The translations under genes and the position numbers were made by a program. Positions 43,103-54,639 of a DNA stretch of 64,000 nt are shown here, in pieces (within the stretch, counting starts at the first letter, position 1; each line of letters starts with the position of its first letter). The DNA comes from Pseudocercospora fijiensis CIRAD86 (lineage: Eukaryota > Ascomycota > Dothideomycetes > Mycosphaerellales > Mycosphaerellaceae). Under the pieces are notes generated by a model. The model was given only the letters and a program-made list of their open reading frames with translations, did no database searches and had not been told where the DNA came from. The stretch spans positions 4,415,126 through 4,479,125 of the forward strand of contig NW_006921532.1 of NCBI RefSeq assembly GCF_000340215.1. The letters are read 5' to 3'.

Positions 43103-43490
43103 CGCGTTACTAGCCTAAATACTTAGTCGGCGTAGCCTATCGACCTTAACTCGATTAAAGAGGTAGACTTAACCGAGCCTATAGCTATAAGGCTATTTAT
43201 AGACCTTATAACGCCTTAGCGACCTTCTAGGGTTATAGACCTTAGCTTAGAGTCTATAGTAGCCTCTTAGTTTAACTAGATAGATAACGACGACGCTATA
43301 TATAAGATATAGTATAAGAGAAGGACTTCTAATTAATATAGAGATAGTAGCAAGAGATAGCGATAGCAATATAGGCCGATAGCTAGCAATTAATATTAGT
43401 GCTAACCCCTATTAATCTATCGACCTAATTAGGTAGGCCGCTAAGCTAAGAACGCTCTCCTTCTTAACCTATATCGTTACTATAGCGCAT

Positions 43491-45097
43491 GCCTTGCTTA
43501 ACCGAAACTGGTTATCTTCCAATATTAGGGCGGTGCCTGCAAAGTTTGGTAGCGCCTACCCAGAAGAATGGTACACTAAATTTCTGGGACATACAAGCAT
43601 AGCTTATTATTTTGCGTTGTTCAAGGGAGGAGGAGGAGGTCAGAGTTCTGAGAGAGCGTACACTTCCCGACGATCCCCACGGTCCCGCGGTGTTGGGTGC
43701 TGGGTGCTGGGTGCTGGGTGCTGGGTGCTGGTGCTGGTGCTGGTGCGGGTGCTGGTGCGGGTGCTGATGCCGATGCAGTTGTCATTGCCGATCTGAAGGC
43801 ATGATGGCATGTCTAGCAACTCACTCTGACTTGGACACAACATGATGAACCAGTCTGGTGATGGTCCCCTTGTGCAATGCCACACGAAAACACGCAATGC
43901 CTCCACCTCCACACAACGCAATAGAACTAATGCCTGGCTAAAGAGCTGCACACCAACTTCACCAAGTACAATCACGTCTTGCCGCGTTACCTGCGCAAGC
44001 CTCAGCATTACGGAGATACGTGTATTCAGGATTCAAGATTCCACACCCCTACGCTACAGTAGCTTTGTGCTCTCGAGCCTCGAGGCCCGCATGATTATTC
44101 TCCCTGCGTCGGCATGTGTGTATTCGAAGGTTGTACTCACCTCGCATTATGAGAGACACATCAACCATACACCTTGACACCCTGCGCCGCCCCGAAAAGG
44201 ATGGATGATTAGAATAGTAGGGAAATCACAACCACAACAAGCCTTCTGTAACGCGAGATCACCCACTGATTCATGTCAAAACCCAAGCCAATGCCGAACC
44301 AGCATCACTTGACTTTGTATTATACATCGTCGCTGCCGTGTCACGCTTGCCAATCTGCGAACGCTTGAAACGGACGCAGTGTCATCTGCCGGCGTAAAAG
44401 GATTGTCGCACGAGGCAAGATGTGCAGTGTCGCGCCCGCGCCCTCCATCCCCGACACACCGACCGCATCTTGTGAACAGTTCGACGCAGAGGCAACACCG
44501 CCTTCGTGTTTTCTCCGCGACACAGACATCTCCACCAGTCGGAACTGCCACCAAGACGCGTTATCGTACCTTGTACAAGAGAAGCCATGCAGGCACGCTT
44601 GGAGTGGCATTAAGCATGTTCGGGTTGGTAAGGTTGTTGATGCAGCATTTCGCTTTTCACCGAGCCTTGTTCATGATCAGACACCATGCATTGGAGTAAT
44701 GACAACACCGAGAAGAGAAACCCCTCCGCTGCACCTGGAGTGCTGAGTATCGGCAATGGCGAATAGCAACCACTGTTCACGAAGCCATGTGACTGCCCTT
44801 TAGCCCTTGCTCCTCCTCCTTCGTTGCTCAATGGAATGGTCACTGAGCAATGGCGACCATGTCTACATGTAGACTGTTGCCTGCCATGACCTATGATCAG
44901 TGTGAGTTGCGTTGCGTCGCTGCGACATAGGAGAGTCCTGGCGAGCTTGCTAAATTCCCTGCCAACATCAGTGTATTTTTCTTTGCACAAACAAGAGTCA
45001 CAGACACGCCACTAACGCGATGCACTACATTTGCTGTCCTTCTCGGCAGCATCGAGACATTACATCTCCAGTCCCTCCAAGTCGACCGCGGATCGAA
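43491..45097. other. Unique intergenic DNA right of the transposon island
   Basis: 1.6 kb of normal composition. Holds a GGGTGCT/GGTGCT minisatellite (about 43690-43772). Open frames between 44276 and 44990 overlap on both strands with no domain, so no gene is called. The first 100 bp may still belong to the transposon. Confidence 0.5.
43690..43772. repeat. GGGTGCT / GGTGCT minisatellite
   Basis: About five heptamers GGGTGCT followed by hexamers GGTGCT and GGTGCGG(G) variants, within 200 bp of the island edge. Confidence 0.88.
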
Positions 45098-45898
45098 ATG
45101 GACGGCGCTCTGGACAGCATGTTCGCACAATGTATACTGCCAGAAGATCACCCTCACGGCCGGCGTTTTCATCTCTCGCCCGTTGATTTCGGAATTCTCA
45201 AAAGTCCAAAGATCGCAGACAAGATCAAGCTCAAGATGGGAAGAAAAAGCTCAAGGACATTGAGGAAGCAGCTCAGTCAGATCATGGACGGACCGTACAG
45301 TCCTGACGCTCACCCTATGACATCAGCCTCAATTGTTGATGCCACTGCTACACCTTTGCCCGAGGAAGGCGACAGAGATGGGGAAAACAGCCAGCGCCAA
45401 ACCTTCCCATCGCGCGTACCGAAACGTTTCGGCACCGCATCCGCTTCAGATGAAGCCGCGCAGCTCCATCGCGCTCGGCCTGCTATCTACAGTCCTTCGG
45501 TCTACAGCAGATCCGCAAGCAGAGTGGACGGCGACAGGCCAAGAGCTGGAAAGTCCACCATGAACCGGCTCATGCGGCCAAATTCCGACTTCTTTGGCCT
45601 TGCTTATCGAATGATCCTTCCAAGAAAGCCTTCCATCTCCACGGCCGGCGACCGCCACTCACGACACAACTCAAGACACCTCAGTGCATCCACTGACAGC
45701 ACTATCACTCGCCGCTTGGAAGAGTCCAACAATGTCGATGGCACTTATGACACCCTCTACGACCCGGCCTGCTATTTCGATCATTCGGACATTCGACTTG
45801 ATCCTGGAAATCCAGACGCTTCGATGACGAAGGCTAAAAGGCAGTCCAAAGTCCAAGAGCATAAACGGCAGATATCTGAGCACAAAGAACGCATTTGA
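45098..45898 (+). CDS. Hypothetical basic, Ser/Arg-rich protein
   Basis: 266 residues from the ATG at 45098 (MDGALDSMFAQ). The frame is open a further 26 codons upstream to 45020, but those codons are Cys/Pro-rich and atypical. The N-terminal half has a compact segment PHGRRFHLSPVDFGILKSPK then KLKMGRKSSRTLRKQLSQI. The middle is Ser/Arg-rich, and the C-terminus is an acidic/Tyr patch followed by a Lys/Gln/His-rich helix (KRQSKVQEHKRQISEHKERI). No membrane segment or signal peptide. I do not recognise the family. It may be regulatory or disordered. Confidence 0.6.
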   Translation: MDGALDSMFAQCILPEDHPHGRRFHLSPVDFGILKSPKIADKIKLKMGRKSSRTLRKQLSQIMDGPYSPDAHPMTSASIVDATATPLPEEGDRDGENSQRQTFPSRVPKRFGTASASDEAAQLHRARPAIYSPSVYSRSASRVDGDRPRAGKSTMNRLMRPNSDFFGLAYRMILPRKPSISTAGDRHSRHNSRHLSASTDSTITRRLEESNNVDGTYDTLYDPACYFDHSDIRLDPGNPDASMTKAKRQSKVQEHKRQISEHKERI

Positions 45899-46202
45899 GG
45901 CAGCGGGTAACGGGACGAGTTGTGGAGGGAAGGCAAATTGAAATTGTCGCTTTCCTTCTTGGATCATCAGGACGAGCGGTATCTCATCTGATTATTGGCT
46001 ACTTACGTTGAAAGAGCAGCATGTTTGTTTTGTTGGTATAGGTGTTTGGTATTGGTGTTTGGTATTGGTGTTTGGTATTGGTGTTTGGTATTGGATTGGA
46101 TTGGCATCGCGGGCGTTGGTGTCTTGAGATCTGGGGGGTTCAGAACTGCATCTGTTTTCTTGAAGTTTATTTTATGATAATGAACCGTTCTCAAGTAGGA
46201 CT
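45899..46202. other. Intergenic region with a 13-bp tandem repeat
   Basis: 304 bp between convergent genes, carrying the GGTGTTTGGTATT array at 46041-46092. No gene seen. Confidence 0.65.
46041..46092. repeat. Four exact copies of a 13-bp repeat
   Basis: GGTGTTTGGTATT repeated four times without change, followed by GGATT units. Exactness suggests recent expansion. Confidence 0.93.
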
Positions 46203-47339
46203 TTAAGCAAAGAGTCCTTCAAGTATGACCATCTTACTCAGCTTCTCAAGGTCGTGGTCCACGCCTGCGCTAATTAGTTCTGCTCCGACCTGAAGTTGCT
46301 CCCTAATTTGGTCGTTCGTGGCTTCTTTTAACCAGGCATTCGGCATGATCGTGAAGAGATGAGCTCCGATTCGTACGGCAACGTCGGGGATCTTCACTGG
46401 TTGAGTAGATGCTGCCTGGTAGCTCGACAAGAAACTGCTCAACAGCGCCATACCACTGGCTCTACTGCGGAATGCCGCAAGACAGTACATTTCTGCTGCC
46501 TGTATACCATTTTAAGTATGTCAAAGTTTCAACCAAATGTGTCCTCCTCGGACGACTTACCATTTGACCAATATCGAACGCTGCAGTGCCCGCTTTAGCC
46601 AATTCAAAGTCCACTACACATATATCTAGCTCTTCATGTCCTGCTTTGCATACCAGGATGTTGCCAGTCCAGAAGTCACCGATCGTGAAGACATCATCCG
46701 CTTCGAGAACGTCTCGTGCTCCTCGCTCGGCTGCCGCGACAAAGCATTCAGCCTCAAACCCATGTTTTCGTGCTTCAGTAGGAAGTCTAGAGAAATAGAC
46801 GGCGGAGGAAAGGCTTCTGGCTGTCGAATTGTTGTCGAATTGCGATTTGACCTCGGTGCTTATACTATGGATCTCCGCTAAGTACCGGCCTAGAAGGGAA
46901 CCGATCTTGCGAACTTCATCGACGTCGGAGTCGGCTTGTATCCATGACTTTAACGAAGGGACGTGACCTGCATCTTCTAAGATGAGAACGAAATTGGTCG
47001 CGTCAAAATAATAGATCCGCGGGACTCGGATTCCCGGGAATTCTAATGCGGAGAGCACTCGCAAGGCTTTCTCTTCGAACAGCTGTTGTGCTGTCAGCAG
47101 CCTTCTCGGAGTCGTAGCAGATATGAATTCACCATCCTGCTCTGATCAAGCTTATACTGTTTTGCTCTAGCTGCCCATCCCTCAACATGCTTAATGATCA
47201 TTGTCTGAGGCTCCGCTTGTTGATGAGCCCTGAACACAAAGCCAGAGAATCCTTCAGTGAGTCTCTCCACCATAAAGCACGAAGCATACCCCTTTGCTTC
47301 GAGGTACAGCTTGACCTCGTCCTCCCTTGTCAAATCCAT
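46203..47339 (-). CDS. APH/choline-kinase-fold phosphotransferase-like protein
   Basis: Exons 47339-47133, 47082-46561 and 46499-46203 give 341 residues; introns are 50 and 61 bp, GT-AG, phase 0. Kinase-fold marks: Gly-containing N-lobe loop ERLTEGFSGFVFR, lysine strand TMIIKHVEGWAA, acidic linker VLILEDAG, catalytic loop IGDFWTGNILV (Asp and Asn present), metal site VVDFELAKAGTAAFDIGQM, and a C-terminal helical bundle (RASGMALLSSFLSSY). Length and order fit the aminoglycoside-phosphotransferase/MTR-kinase-like family that is expanded in filamentous fungi. Unusually, the His that normally precedes the catalytic GD is Ile. The substrate is unknown. Divergent from the SNF2 gene. Confidence 0.82.
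46500..46560 (-). other. Intron 2 of the APH-like gene
   Basis: 61 bp, GTAAGT donor, TACAG acceptor. Joins DIGQM to AAEMYCLAAF in phase 0. Confidence 0.85.
47083..47132 (-). other. Intron 1 of the APH-like gene
   Basis: 50 bp, GTGAAT donor, AACAG acceptor. Joins LDQSRM to LFEEKALRVLSAL. The unspliced frame stops at about 47094. Confidence 0.8.
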
Positions 47340-48021
47340 GAATGGCCAAAATTACCAGATGGTCAAGTCCGGCCTTCCAAAGAATCGATCACACCAAATC
47401 GAGGACTTGCAATGCCGGCATATGCGGCTTCAGATGCATTGAGGAAGATTACGGGACATCAAGCTGCAGTCTATGCCGGTCTTTGCCTCGAATTGTAGGT
47501 ATGGTTTTGATGCACTGGCGCTGCACTTCTGGAAATGAACCTTGGACTGCGGCTCCACAGCGGCCTCGTCAACACCGCAATATTCAAGCGCTCGCTGAAG
47601 CTCAATGCGAGACAACATTCACAGAGTACGATCTGACTCTGGCATGTCTGTCGAATGTTGATGAGATCAAGAAGATGAGACGCAAGGCAAGACCGGGACA
47701 TGATGTATGTGCACGGACCGGCGCTCAACGCTAAACCACATTAGCTTCTTGCCAAACCTTAGGCAGGCACCCTTTCGATCACCCGTGGTTGCCGTTCTCA
47801 CGCTGCAGCCTGCAGTGGAAACTCACCTGTGACCTGAGGGCATCTTCACTCACAAGCTGCCGCTTTCCACGATTGTCACAAAGAGCTGGGGACTGAGATC
47901 ATCACAGACTTCGTGTTCAGCCAGCAGGAATACATCGCCGTGTGCAACTAGCCGGCCTTCAACATGAACCAGGCATCACCGTACAGAATGTGACCCGGGA
48001 CAACAGCACATCGAGTCGACC
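47340..48021. other. Divergent promoter region
   Basis: 682 bp between the APH-like gene (minus) and the SNF2 gene (plus). Overlapping short frames only; no repeat or RNA gene recognised. Confidence 0.6.
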
Positions 48022-51000
48022 ATGGACATCTCTAGCGGCACATCCAGTCCCACTTCGACTGCAACATTGCAGCGTGAGAATACGCATCGGTCTCCTCCAA
48101 CCACACCAGGCTCAAGTCGCTACTCCCCGAGATACCAGTGGACTACCCATCTGTCTGAAGACGCGGTCAGGCTCGTAGCTGATCTCGACAACTTTCTGCC
48201 CCTAGGATGTCTTTGCTTTGAAGGCCTACTTACTCCTGACGAGGAAGACAGTAATATCGGCGCGTGGCATGAAATAACGTCTACAGCAATCCTGGGCCAG
48301 GAGACCCCCACCTCATCAAATCTGGCCAAGCTGCTTCAGTCTTGTTGGATCCGCATGCAATACTCTCAATGTTCCTACCGGCCACAATGGTCCGTATTCC
48401 GGATTTACCTGCTATCCGAAGACGTTGAGATACATGAGATCGATAGGAACAACCGACATCTTCTTGCAGCCCTGGGAAACATTCTATTGGAGATCAACAC
48501 TGAAACTCGAGCATGGAATGGTCACTACATACCGGAAGAAGCTTGTGCATTTGACTGTTGGGCAACTCAGGAAAAGGGTAATCCTAGCCTTTTCTACCTT
48601 TTCAATCAAATACCATCTCCTGCGCCTTCGCCTGAAAATGTCCAAAAGGGATTCGCACGTCAAGCTCTTGAAGATGTCCTCGGACGACGGTATAGCATCC
48701 AAGGTCTTACAACGTCATTATATCCGTATCAGCGGCGATCCGCAGGAGCAATGCTGCATCGAGAGTCCACGCAGCAGCGTAATCTTGACCCGCGTCTGGA
48801 AGAACGCGTCGCGCCAGATGGGTCCACCTTTTACTACGGTCCAAGAGGCCTTCAATTCTTTCGGGAGCCTAAGTTCTGGGAGACACCGCGCGGCGGTGTC
48901 CTCGCTGAGAGTATGGGTTTGGGTAAGACTGTCATTTGCTTGACACTGATTCTCGCCACCAAGAATCACCTTCCCAGCTTTCCAAAGCAGTATTCGACGG
49001 TGCCAGTCCGATCCAAGACTGGTAGCTTATCTCAAATGGCGATTTCTGCGATCAATCGAAGTTCGTATTCCTGGAAGGTCGAAGCTGCGCGGATGCGCGC
49101 TTACGGTCAGAGGCTTCCTGAAAGATGTGAACAGATGCTGGAGGAATATCTCCCTAGATACCAGATTCCTGGAGTACGGCATCGTTGGAATCGATATACG
49201 GTCCTCCCTGCGCCGCAGGACATCACCATGGCACCGACGACCATAATTGTTGTGCCGGGAAATTTGATTAAGCAGTGGCGGCGAGAAATCGACAAGCATG
49301 TGGAGATCGGTGCCTTGAAGGTGCTTGTCGTAGATGATCGGAAAGTGCTTCTTCCACCACCAGAAGAGCTGAGGACTTACGACGTGGTACTTTTCACTCG
49401 TAATAGATTTGATTTGGAAGATCAAGACGGACAAGATAGTACGGGACGACGGATGTCTACAGTACCACTCGTCTGTACGTGTCCGTATAGAGGGGCAACA
49501 AGAGATCGCATGTGCACCTGCTTGAAAGAAGCAGATTTGTACAGAAGTCCTCTTAAGAAGCTTCATTTCAAACGTTTGATCGTGGACGAAGGACATTTCT
49601 TCTCGAACAAGAACACCAGTTCTACGATTCGAGTCGCTAAGAACCTGATCAAGGCTGACAATCGATGGGTCGTCAGTGGTACTCCGGCAAAGGATCTACT
49701 TGGTGTGGACATAGGACTAGAGAGAGCTGACAGCAGAGAAGAGCTACTGGAACGCCGGAAGACCTTCGACAGCAGACACGATGTCGAGGGTGCTATCGAC
49801 ACCGTCAATGCATTAGCTAGCAACTTTCTACAGAGCACACCATGGCGAGCGAATGACGCGAAGCAATACATTTACCGGCATACAGAGTTCTGCAACAAAA
49901 CATACTCTGGCTTCAGTGTATCTTTTCGACGGGTGTTGGACAACATAGTTATCAAGACTCGCCCGGAAGATGTGGACATCGAAATCCCCCCGTTCACGCA
50001 TCAGGTGAAATTGCTAGAGCCTTCCTTTTATGACAAGCTCACTGCGAACCTTTTTACGCTGGTCCTTACCGCAAATGCTGTCACGTCCGAGCGAACCGAC
50101 GCAGATTACCTCTTCCACAAGAAGAGTGCGAAAGACCGCTACCGACTAGTGTCCAACCTAAGACAATCTGCATTCTTCTGGTCTGGATTCTCTGAAGCGG
50201 ATCTAGATGCGAGCATCAAGAACAGTACGGGTTATCTTGCCAAAGAAGATACTGGCTGTGGACCGGAAGATCGACAGCTCTTGCTCGCCGCATTAGATTC
50301 AACAAAAGCCGTGCTTGCATCCAAGGGTTGGCAGGCAATGAGTCGGTCGCACGAGTTAGGTATTTTCATCGATGACTGGCCTGAAGACAACGCCGAACAC
50401 TGGGCTTTCGACGAAAGCACGGACCCTCTATTGACCGGTATATCACAGCTTCTGGAAGCTCAGAAGTATGTCAACCTACGATTGCATTTAGACGATCCGG
50501 GCGAGGAAATGTCTGGGGTGGGCATCCGATCGCTTGCTCCAATAAGAGATTCCGATACCAAGGCTAAGGAAGGCGATGAAGATTCTCCAAAGGCAAAGGG
50601 CAAGACCGTGAACGCAATTTTGACAAAGTCTGGCATTATCGCCTCGAGCCTCCGCGGCGAGCCGCGCAAGCGAAGATCATCAATCACTAGCCCTGGAAAA
50701 CCAACCACTTCTCGCCATTCTCCGACCGCTAAACGTCGCAAAGTGTCAAGGTCGAAAGAAACAGCGACACCATCGAAAGAGGTTGGACATGGAGCCGTGA
50801 TGACAGACGATGCGGCAAGGCTTTCTGACGATTCGCCGTACAGCTGGACGAGGATCGTGGGAACGACATCTTCGAAGCTGTCCTATCTATTGTCGCAGAT
50901 ACTAGAGCACTACTCCAAGGAGAAAATATTGGTTTTCTACACGGGAGACAACGCGGCCTGGTACATCGCGCAGTGCCTTGAATTGTTCAATATCAAGCAT

Positions 51001-51693
51001 GAGATCTATGCGAGATCACTGTCTGGCGAAAAGAAAGCCCAGTATGTGGAGAATTTTCAAGAGAAGGAAGAGTTGAGAGTGATGCTTATGGATGTTGGTC
51101 AAGCCGCCTTCGGACTGAACATCTGTGCCGCATCTCGAATTTACTTTGTCAATCCGATCTGCCGACCTCACCTTGAGTCGCAGGCGATCAAGCGAGCTCA
51201 CAGGATTGGGCAGCTCCGCAAGGTCACAGTTGAGACGCTTGTACTACGGGGCAGTATCGAGGAGAAGATGCTGGATCGTAGCTGGGAGATGTCAGAAGCG
51301 GAGCACAAGGAGGCAAAGGCTTTGGAGGACGATTTGGGCATGAAAGCAATCATCCAAAGTGCTCGACCTCTGCCTTTGGATGATGCTGAAGCAAGCCCCG
51401 GATTCGCGAGAATGGCTCCTCTTGATAAACCAGAGCAATTGTGGTGTCGAACGGGATGGCGCGAAGGCACTGTGTCTCCTTCGCGGAAGAGAAAGCGAAG
51501 CGCCGCCCTGAATGCTGTTGCCGGTGCGAAGGAAAGCGAGCGAACCATGCACGAAGAATCTGGCGAAAATCACTCCCACCCGCAAGTGCAGATTCAGCGG
51601 TACAGTGGCTCGATATCAAAAACCTCGGAAAGAATTGCAGAGCATTTGCAAGTCACTGGCATTGAGTTTGCCGGAGATGCAACGAAGTCTTGA
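48022..51693 (+). CDS. SNF2-family DNA-dependent ATPase/helicase-like protein
   Basis: Single-exon 1223-residue nuclear remodeller. An N-terminal extension of about 220 residues precedes motif Ia-type TSLYPYQRRSAGAMLHRES. Walker A ESMGLGKT is at about 296-303, PTTIIVVPGNLIKQWRREI follows, and motif II is DEGH at 522-525. Motif III is VVSGTPAKDLLG. The C-terminal lobe has EKILVFYTGDNAAWYIAQCL, AAFGLNICAASRIYFVNP, and motif VI QAIKRAHRIGQ at about 1054-1064. A Cys-rich insert CTCPYRGATRDRMCTC (about 485-500) sits just before motif II. A basic Ser-rich linker (about 880-920) resembles a nuclear-localisation segment (KRRSS, AKRRKVSRSKE). No RING finger was seen between the lobes, which argues against a true Rad5/HLTF protein. 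Probably chromatin or DNA repair; partner unknown. Confidence 0.88.
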   Translation: MDISSGTSSPTSTATLQRENTHRSPPTTPGSSRYSPRYQWTTHLSEDAVRLVADLDNFLPLGCLCFEGLLTPDEEDSNIGAWHEITSTAILGQETPTSSNLAKLLQSCWIRMQYSQCSYRPQWSVFRIYLLSEDVEIHEIDRNNRHLLAALGNILLEINTETRAWNGHYIPEEACAFDCWATQEKGNPSLFYLFNQIPSPAPSPENVQKGFARQALEDVLGRRYSIQGLTTSLYPYQRRSAGAMLHRESTQQRNLDPRLEERVAPDGSTFYYGPRGLQFFREPKFWETPRGGVLAESMGLGKTVICLTLILATKNHLPSFPKQYSTVPVRSKTGSLSQMAISAINRSSYSWKVEAARMRAYGQRLPERCEQMLEEYLPRYQIPGVRHRWNRYTVLPAPQDITMAPTTIIVVPGNLIKQWRREIDKHVEIGALKVLVVDDRKVLLPPPEELRTYDVVLFTRNRFDLEDQDGQDSTGRRMSTVPLVCTCPYRGATRDRMCTCLKEADLYRSPLKKLHFKRLIVDEGHFFSNKNTSSTIRVAKNLIKADNRWVVSGTPAKDLLGVDIGLERADSREELLERRKTFDSRHDVEGAIDTVNALASNFLQSTPWRANDAKQYIYRHTEFCNKTYSGFSVSFRRVLDNIVIKTRPEDVDIEIPPFTHQVKLLEPSFYDKLTANLFTLVLTANAVTSERTDADYLFHKKSAKDRYRLVSNLRQSAFFWSGFSEADLDASIKNSTGYLAKEDTGCGPEDRQLLLAALDSTKAVLASKGWQAMSRSHELGIFIDDWPEDNAEHWAFDESTDPLLTGISQLLEAQKYVNLRLHLDDPGEEMSGVGIRSLAPIRDSDTKAKEGDEDSPKAKGKTVNAILTKSGIIASSLRGEPRKRRSSITSPGKPTTSRHSPTAKRRKVSRSKETATPSKEVGHGAVMTDDAARLSDDSPYSWTRIVGTTSSKLSYLLSQILEHYSKEKILVFYTGDNAAWYIAQCLELFNIKHEIYARSLSGEKKAQYVENFQEKEELRVMLMDVGQAAFGLNICAASRIYFVNPICRPHLESQAIKRAHRIGQLRKVTVETLVLRGSIEEKMLDRSWEMSEAEHKEAKALEDDLGMKAIIQSARPLPLDDAEASPGFARMAPLDKPEQLWCRTGWREGTVSPSRKRKRSAALNAVAGAKESERTMHEESGENHSHPQVQIQRYSGSISKTSERIAEHLQVTGIEFAGDATKS

Positions 51694-51973
51694 ACTGTAC
51701 ACCACCCTGTACGGAGGAATAGAAGCAAACTATCCTCAGTTCGATCCTCTGCGACGAAGCCGCATCGTCCTTGTTAGCAACCAGGTCTCGAGCATAACCG
51801 CAGGCGCAAGATCACGAGGCCAGAGGTGACGGACGGTCTTCCCAGAGAACGATGATGAAGTTCAGTGAGTATTTCGGCTGAAGCGCTGCCGATGACTCGA
51901 AGATTGTGGATTCATCCATGTTCTCTCAGGATCACAGGGAGACCTGCTCTGCGAGATCAAGGCAGCTCCATAC

Positions 51974-52551
51974 TCATTTACCGCTCTCGCGCCCGTTTCC
52001 GACGTCTTCAGCTGGTGCAGACTTCAGCTCCGTAGTCGCCTATAAATCGTCAGTATACACTATGACTGGAATTCTACCATCCCTGAACAGCAGCGACTCA
52101 CCTTCTTAGCCTTCTGCCTCTCCCTCTTCGCCCGCTTCTTCTCCTTTTTCAGCACTTCCTGTTCCCCCCTTTCGCCCTCCATTTCCTCCAAATAGCGCAT
52201 GATGCGTTTGGAGTAGTACTTCGGCTGATTCTTGAGTCGATAAGACGCATCGAAGAAAACTCTCAGCACCGATTCCTTTTCAAATTCGATGCCGACTGAG
52301 TCCTCGCCATTCTCCTGGCCACCTTCGCGGGTGATGGTGCCGATGATGTCGTAGGTGACGCCATTCGCATCGATTGTTTTGCTGGCTTTTACGCTCTCGA
52401 AGTCTTCCCGTCCATCGCAAGCACAGATCAGGAGTATCTGCGATGTTCCCGAGTCGGCAATGACGGCGTGCTCGATCTCATGGTTTTCATCTTCCCACAT
52501 CGAGAGGTTGGATAAGAGATTCTGAATACAGCGCTCATTGATTTTAGGCAT
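51974..52551 (-). CDS. Small hypothetical protein with Lys/Arg-rich C-terminal helix
   Basis: Exons 52551-52102 and 52039-51974 give 171 residues; the intron is 62 bp (GTGAGT ... TATAG), phase 0. The N-terminal two-thirds look like a compact alpha/beta fold (CIQNLLSNLSMWEDENHEIE, AVIADSGTSQILLICACDG, VLRVFFDASYRL). It ends in a highly charged helix (EEMEGERGEQEVLKKEKKRA, then KRERQKAKK) and a short acidic tail. Without splicing the frame would stop 12 codons after the donor. Nuclear or nucleolar location is possible from the basic helix. I do not recognise the family. Confidence 0.68.
52040..52101 (-). other. Intron of the small hypothetical gene
   Basis: 62 bp, GTGAGT donor after KAKK, TATAG acceptor before ATTELKSAPAED. 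Confidence 0.72.
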
Positions 52552-52938
52552 TGTGGAGTGATGGTCATTCGATCTAGTCTTTCTTAAGTGCGAAATTTTA
52601 TGGCCTCTAGTGAAAAGTTAGTGTGAGGAGCGCGTCAAGTGCAGGCGCGGAACAAGTTGCTTCTGAAAGTGGAGTGTTTCGGTGAGGATGCGCACAAGTT
52701 TGTCGGATGGTGTTGTGATGCTTTGTCAAGGCAATCGCGATGAACTAACGTGCAATGCACCGCACAACAGCCGATCTGAAACTATGTCAAAGGATGGAAA
52801 ATTGAAGGCACAGGCAGAATGTTCTTGGATATCATTGGAACGAACTACCGTGCATGCCGTGAATGCCTTGTGAGCCTTTTCGCTCTTTTCAAGGACCTTC
52901 GTAACGCCGTGACCACCTTTTCCCTGGATGCTAAACGC
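52552..52938. other. Intergenic region between the small hypothetical gene and RPL3
   Basis: 387 bp holding the promoter of the small gene and the 3' end of RPL3 (both minus strand). Nothing else seen. Confidence 0.6.

Positions 52939-54639
<1,701 letters not shown>

Larger units (their letters stand above)
19620..43490 (+). mobile_element. RIP-degraded MULE-like DNA transposon, host of the nested island
   Basis: The oldest layer. Its own sequence is what remains at about 19620-20849, 22612-23332, 35295-35437 and 42470-43490, roughly 3.1 kb. Removing the inserts and one copy of each target duplication gives one plus-strand frame that continues across the LINE and Gypsy-2 sites. TpA is abundant, CpA rare, and TAG stops stand at Trp/Gln positions. 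Outer limits are approximate: I searched both ends for terminal inverted repeats and a flanking duplication and found none convincing. The right limit could extend to about 43600. Confidence 0.6.

Noticed and set aside
19620..43490. Terminal inverted repeats for the MULE-like host
   Set aside because: Only an 8-base TTAGCGGC match was found between the ends, too short to call; no flanking duplication was identified.
19620..43490. Island as a centromere or accessory-chromosome border
   Set aside because: The nested-element model explains the sequence, and ordinary genes lie on both sides within a few kb.
44276..44990. Several 70-126-codon frames on both strands
   Set aside because: Mutually overlapping, no recognisable domain, none with splice-linked partners.
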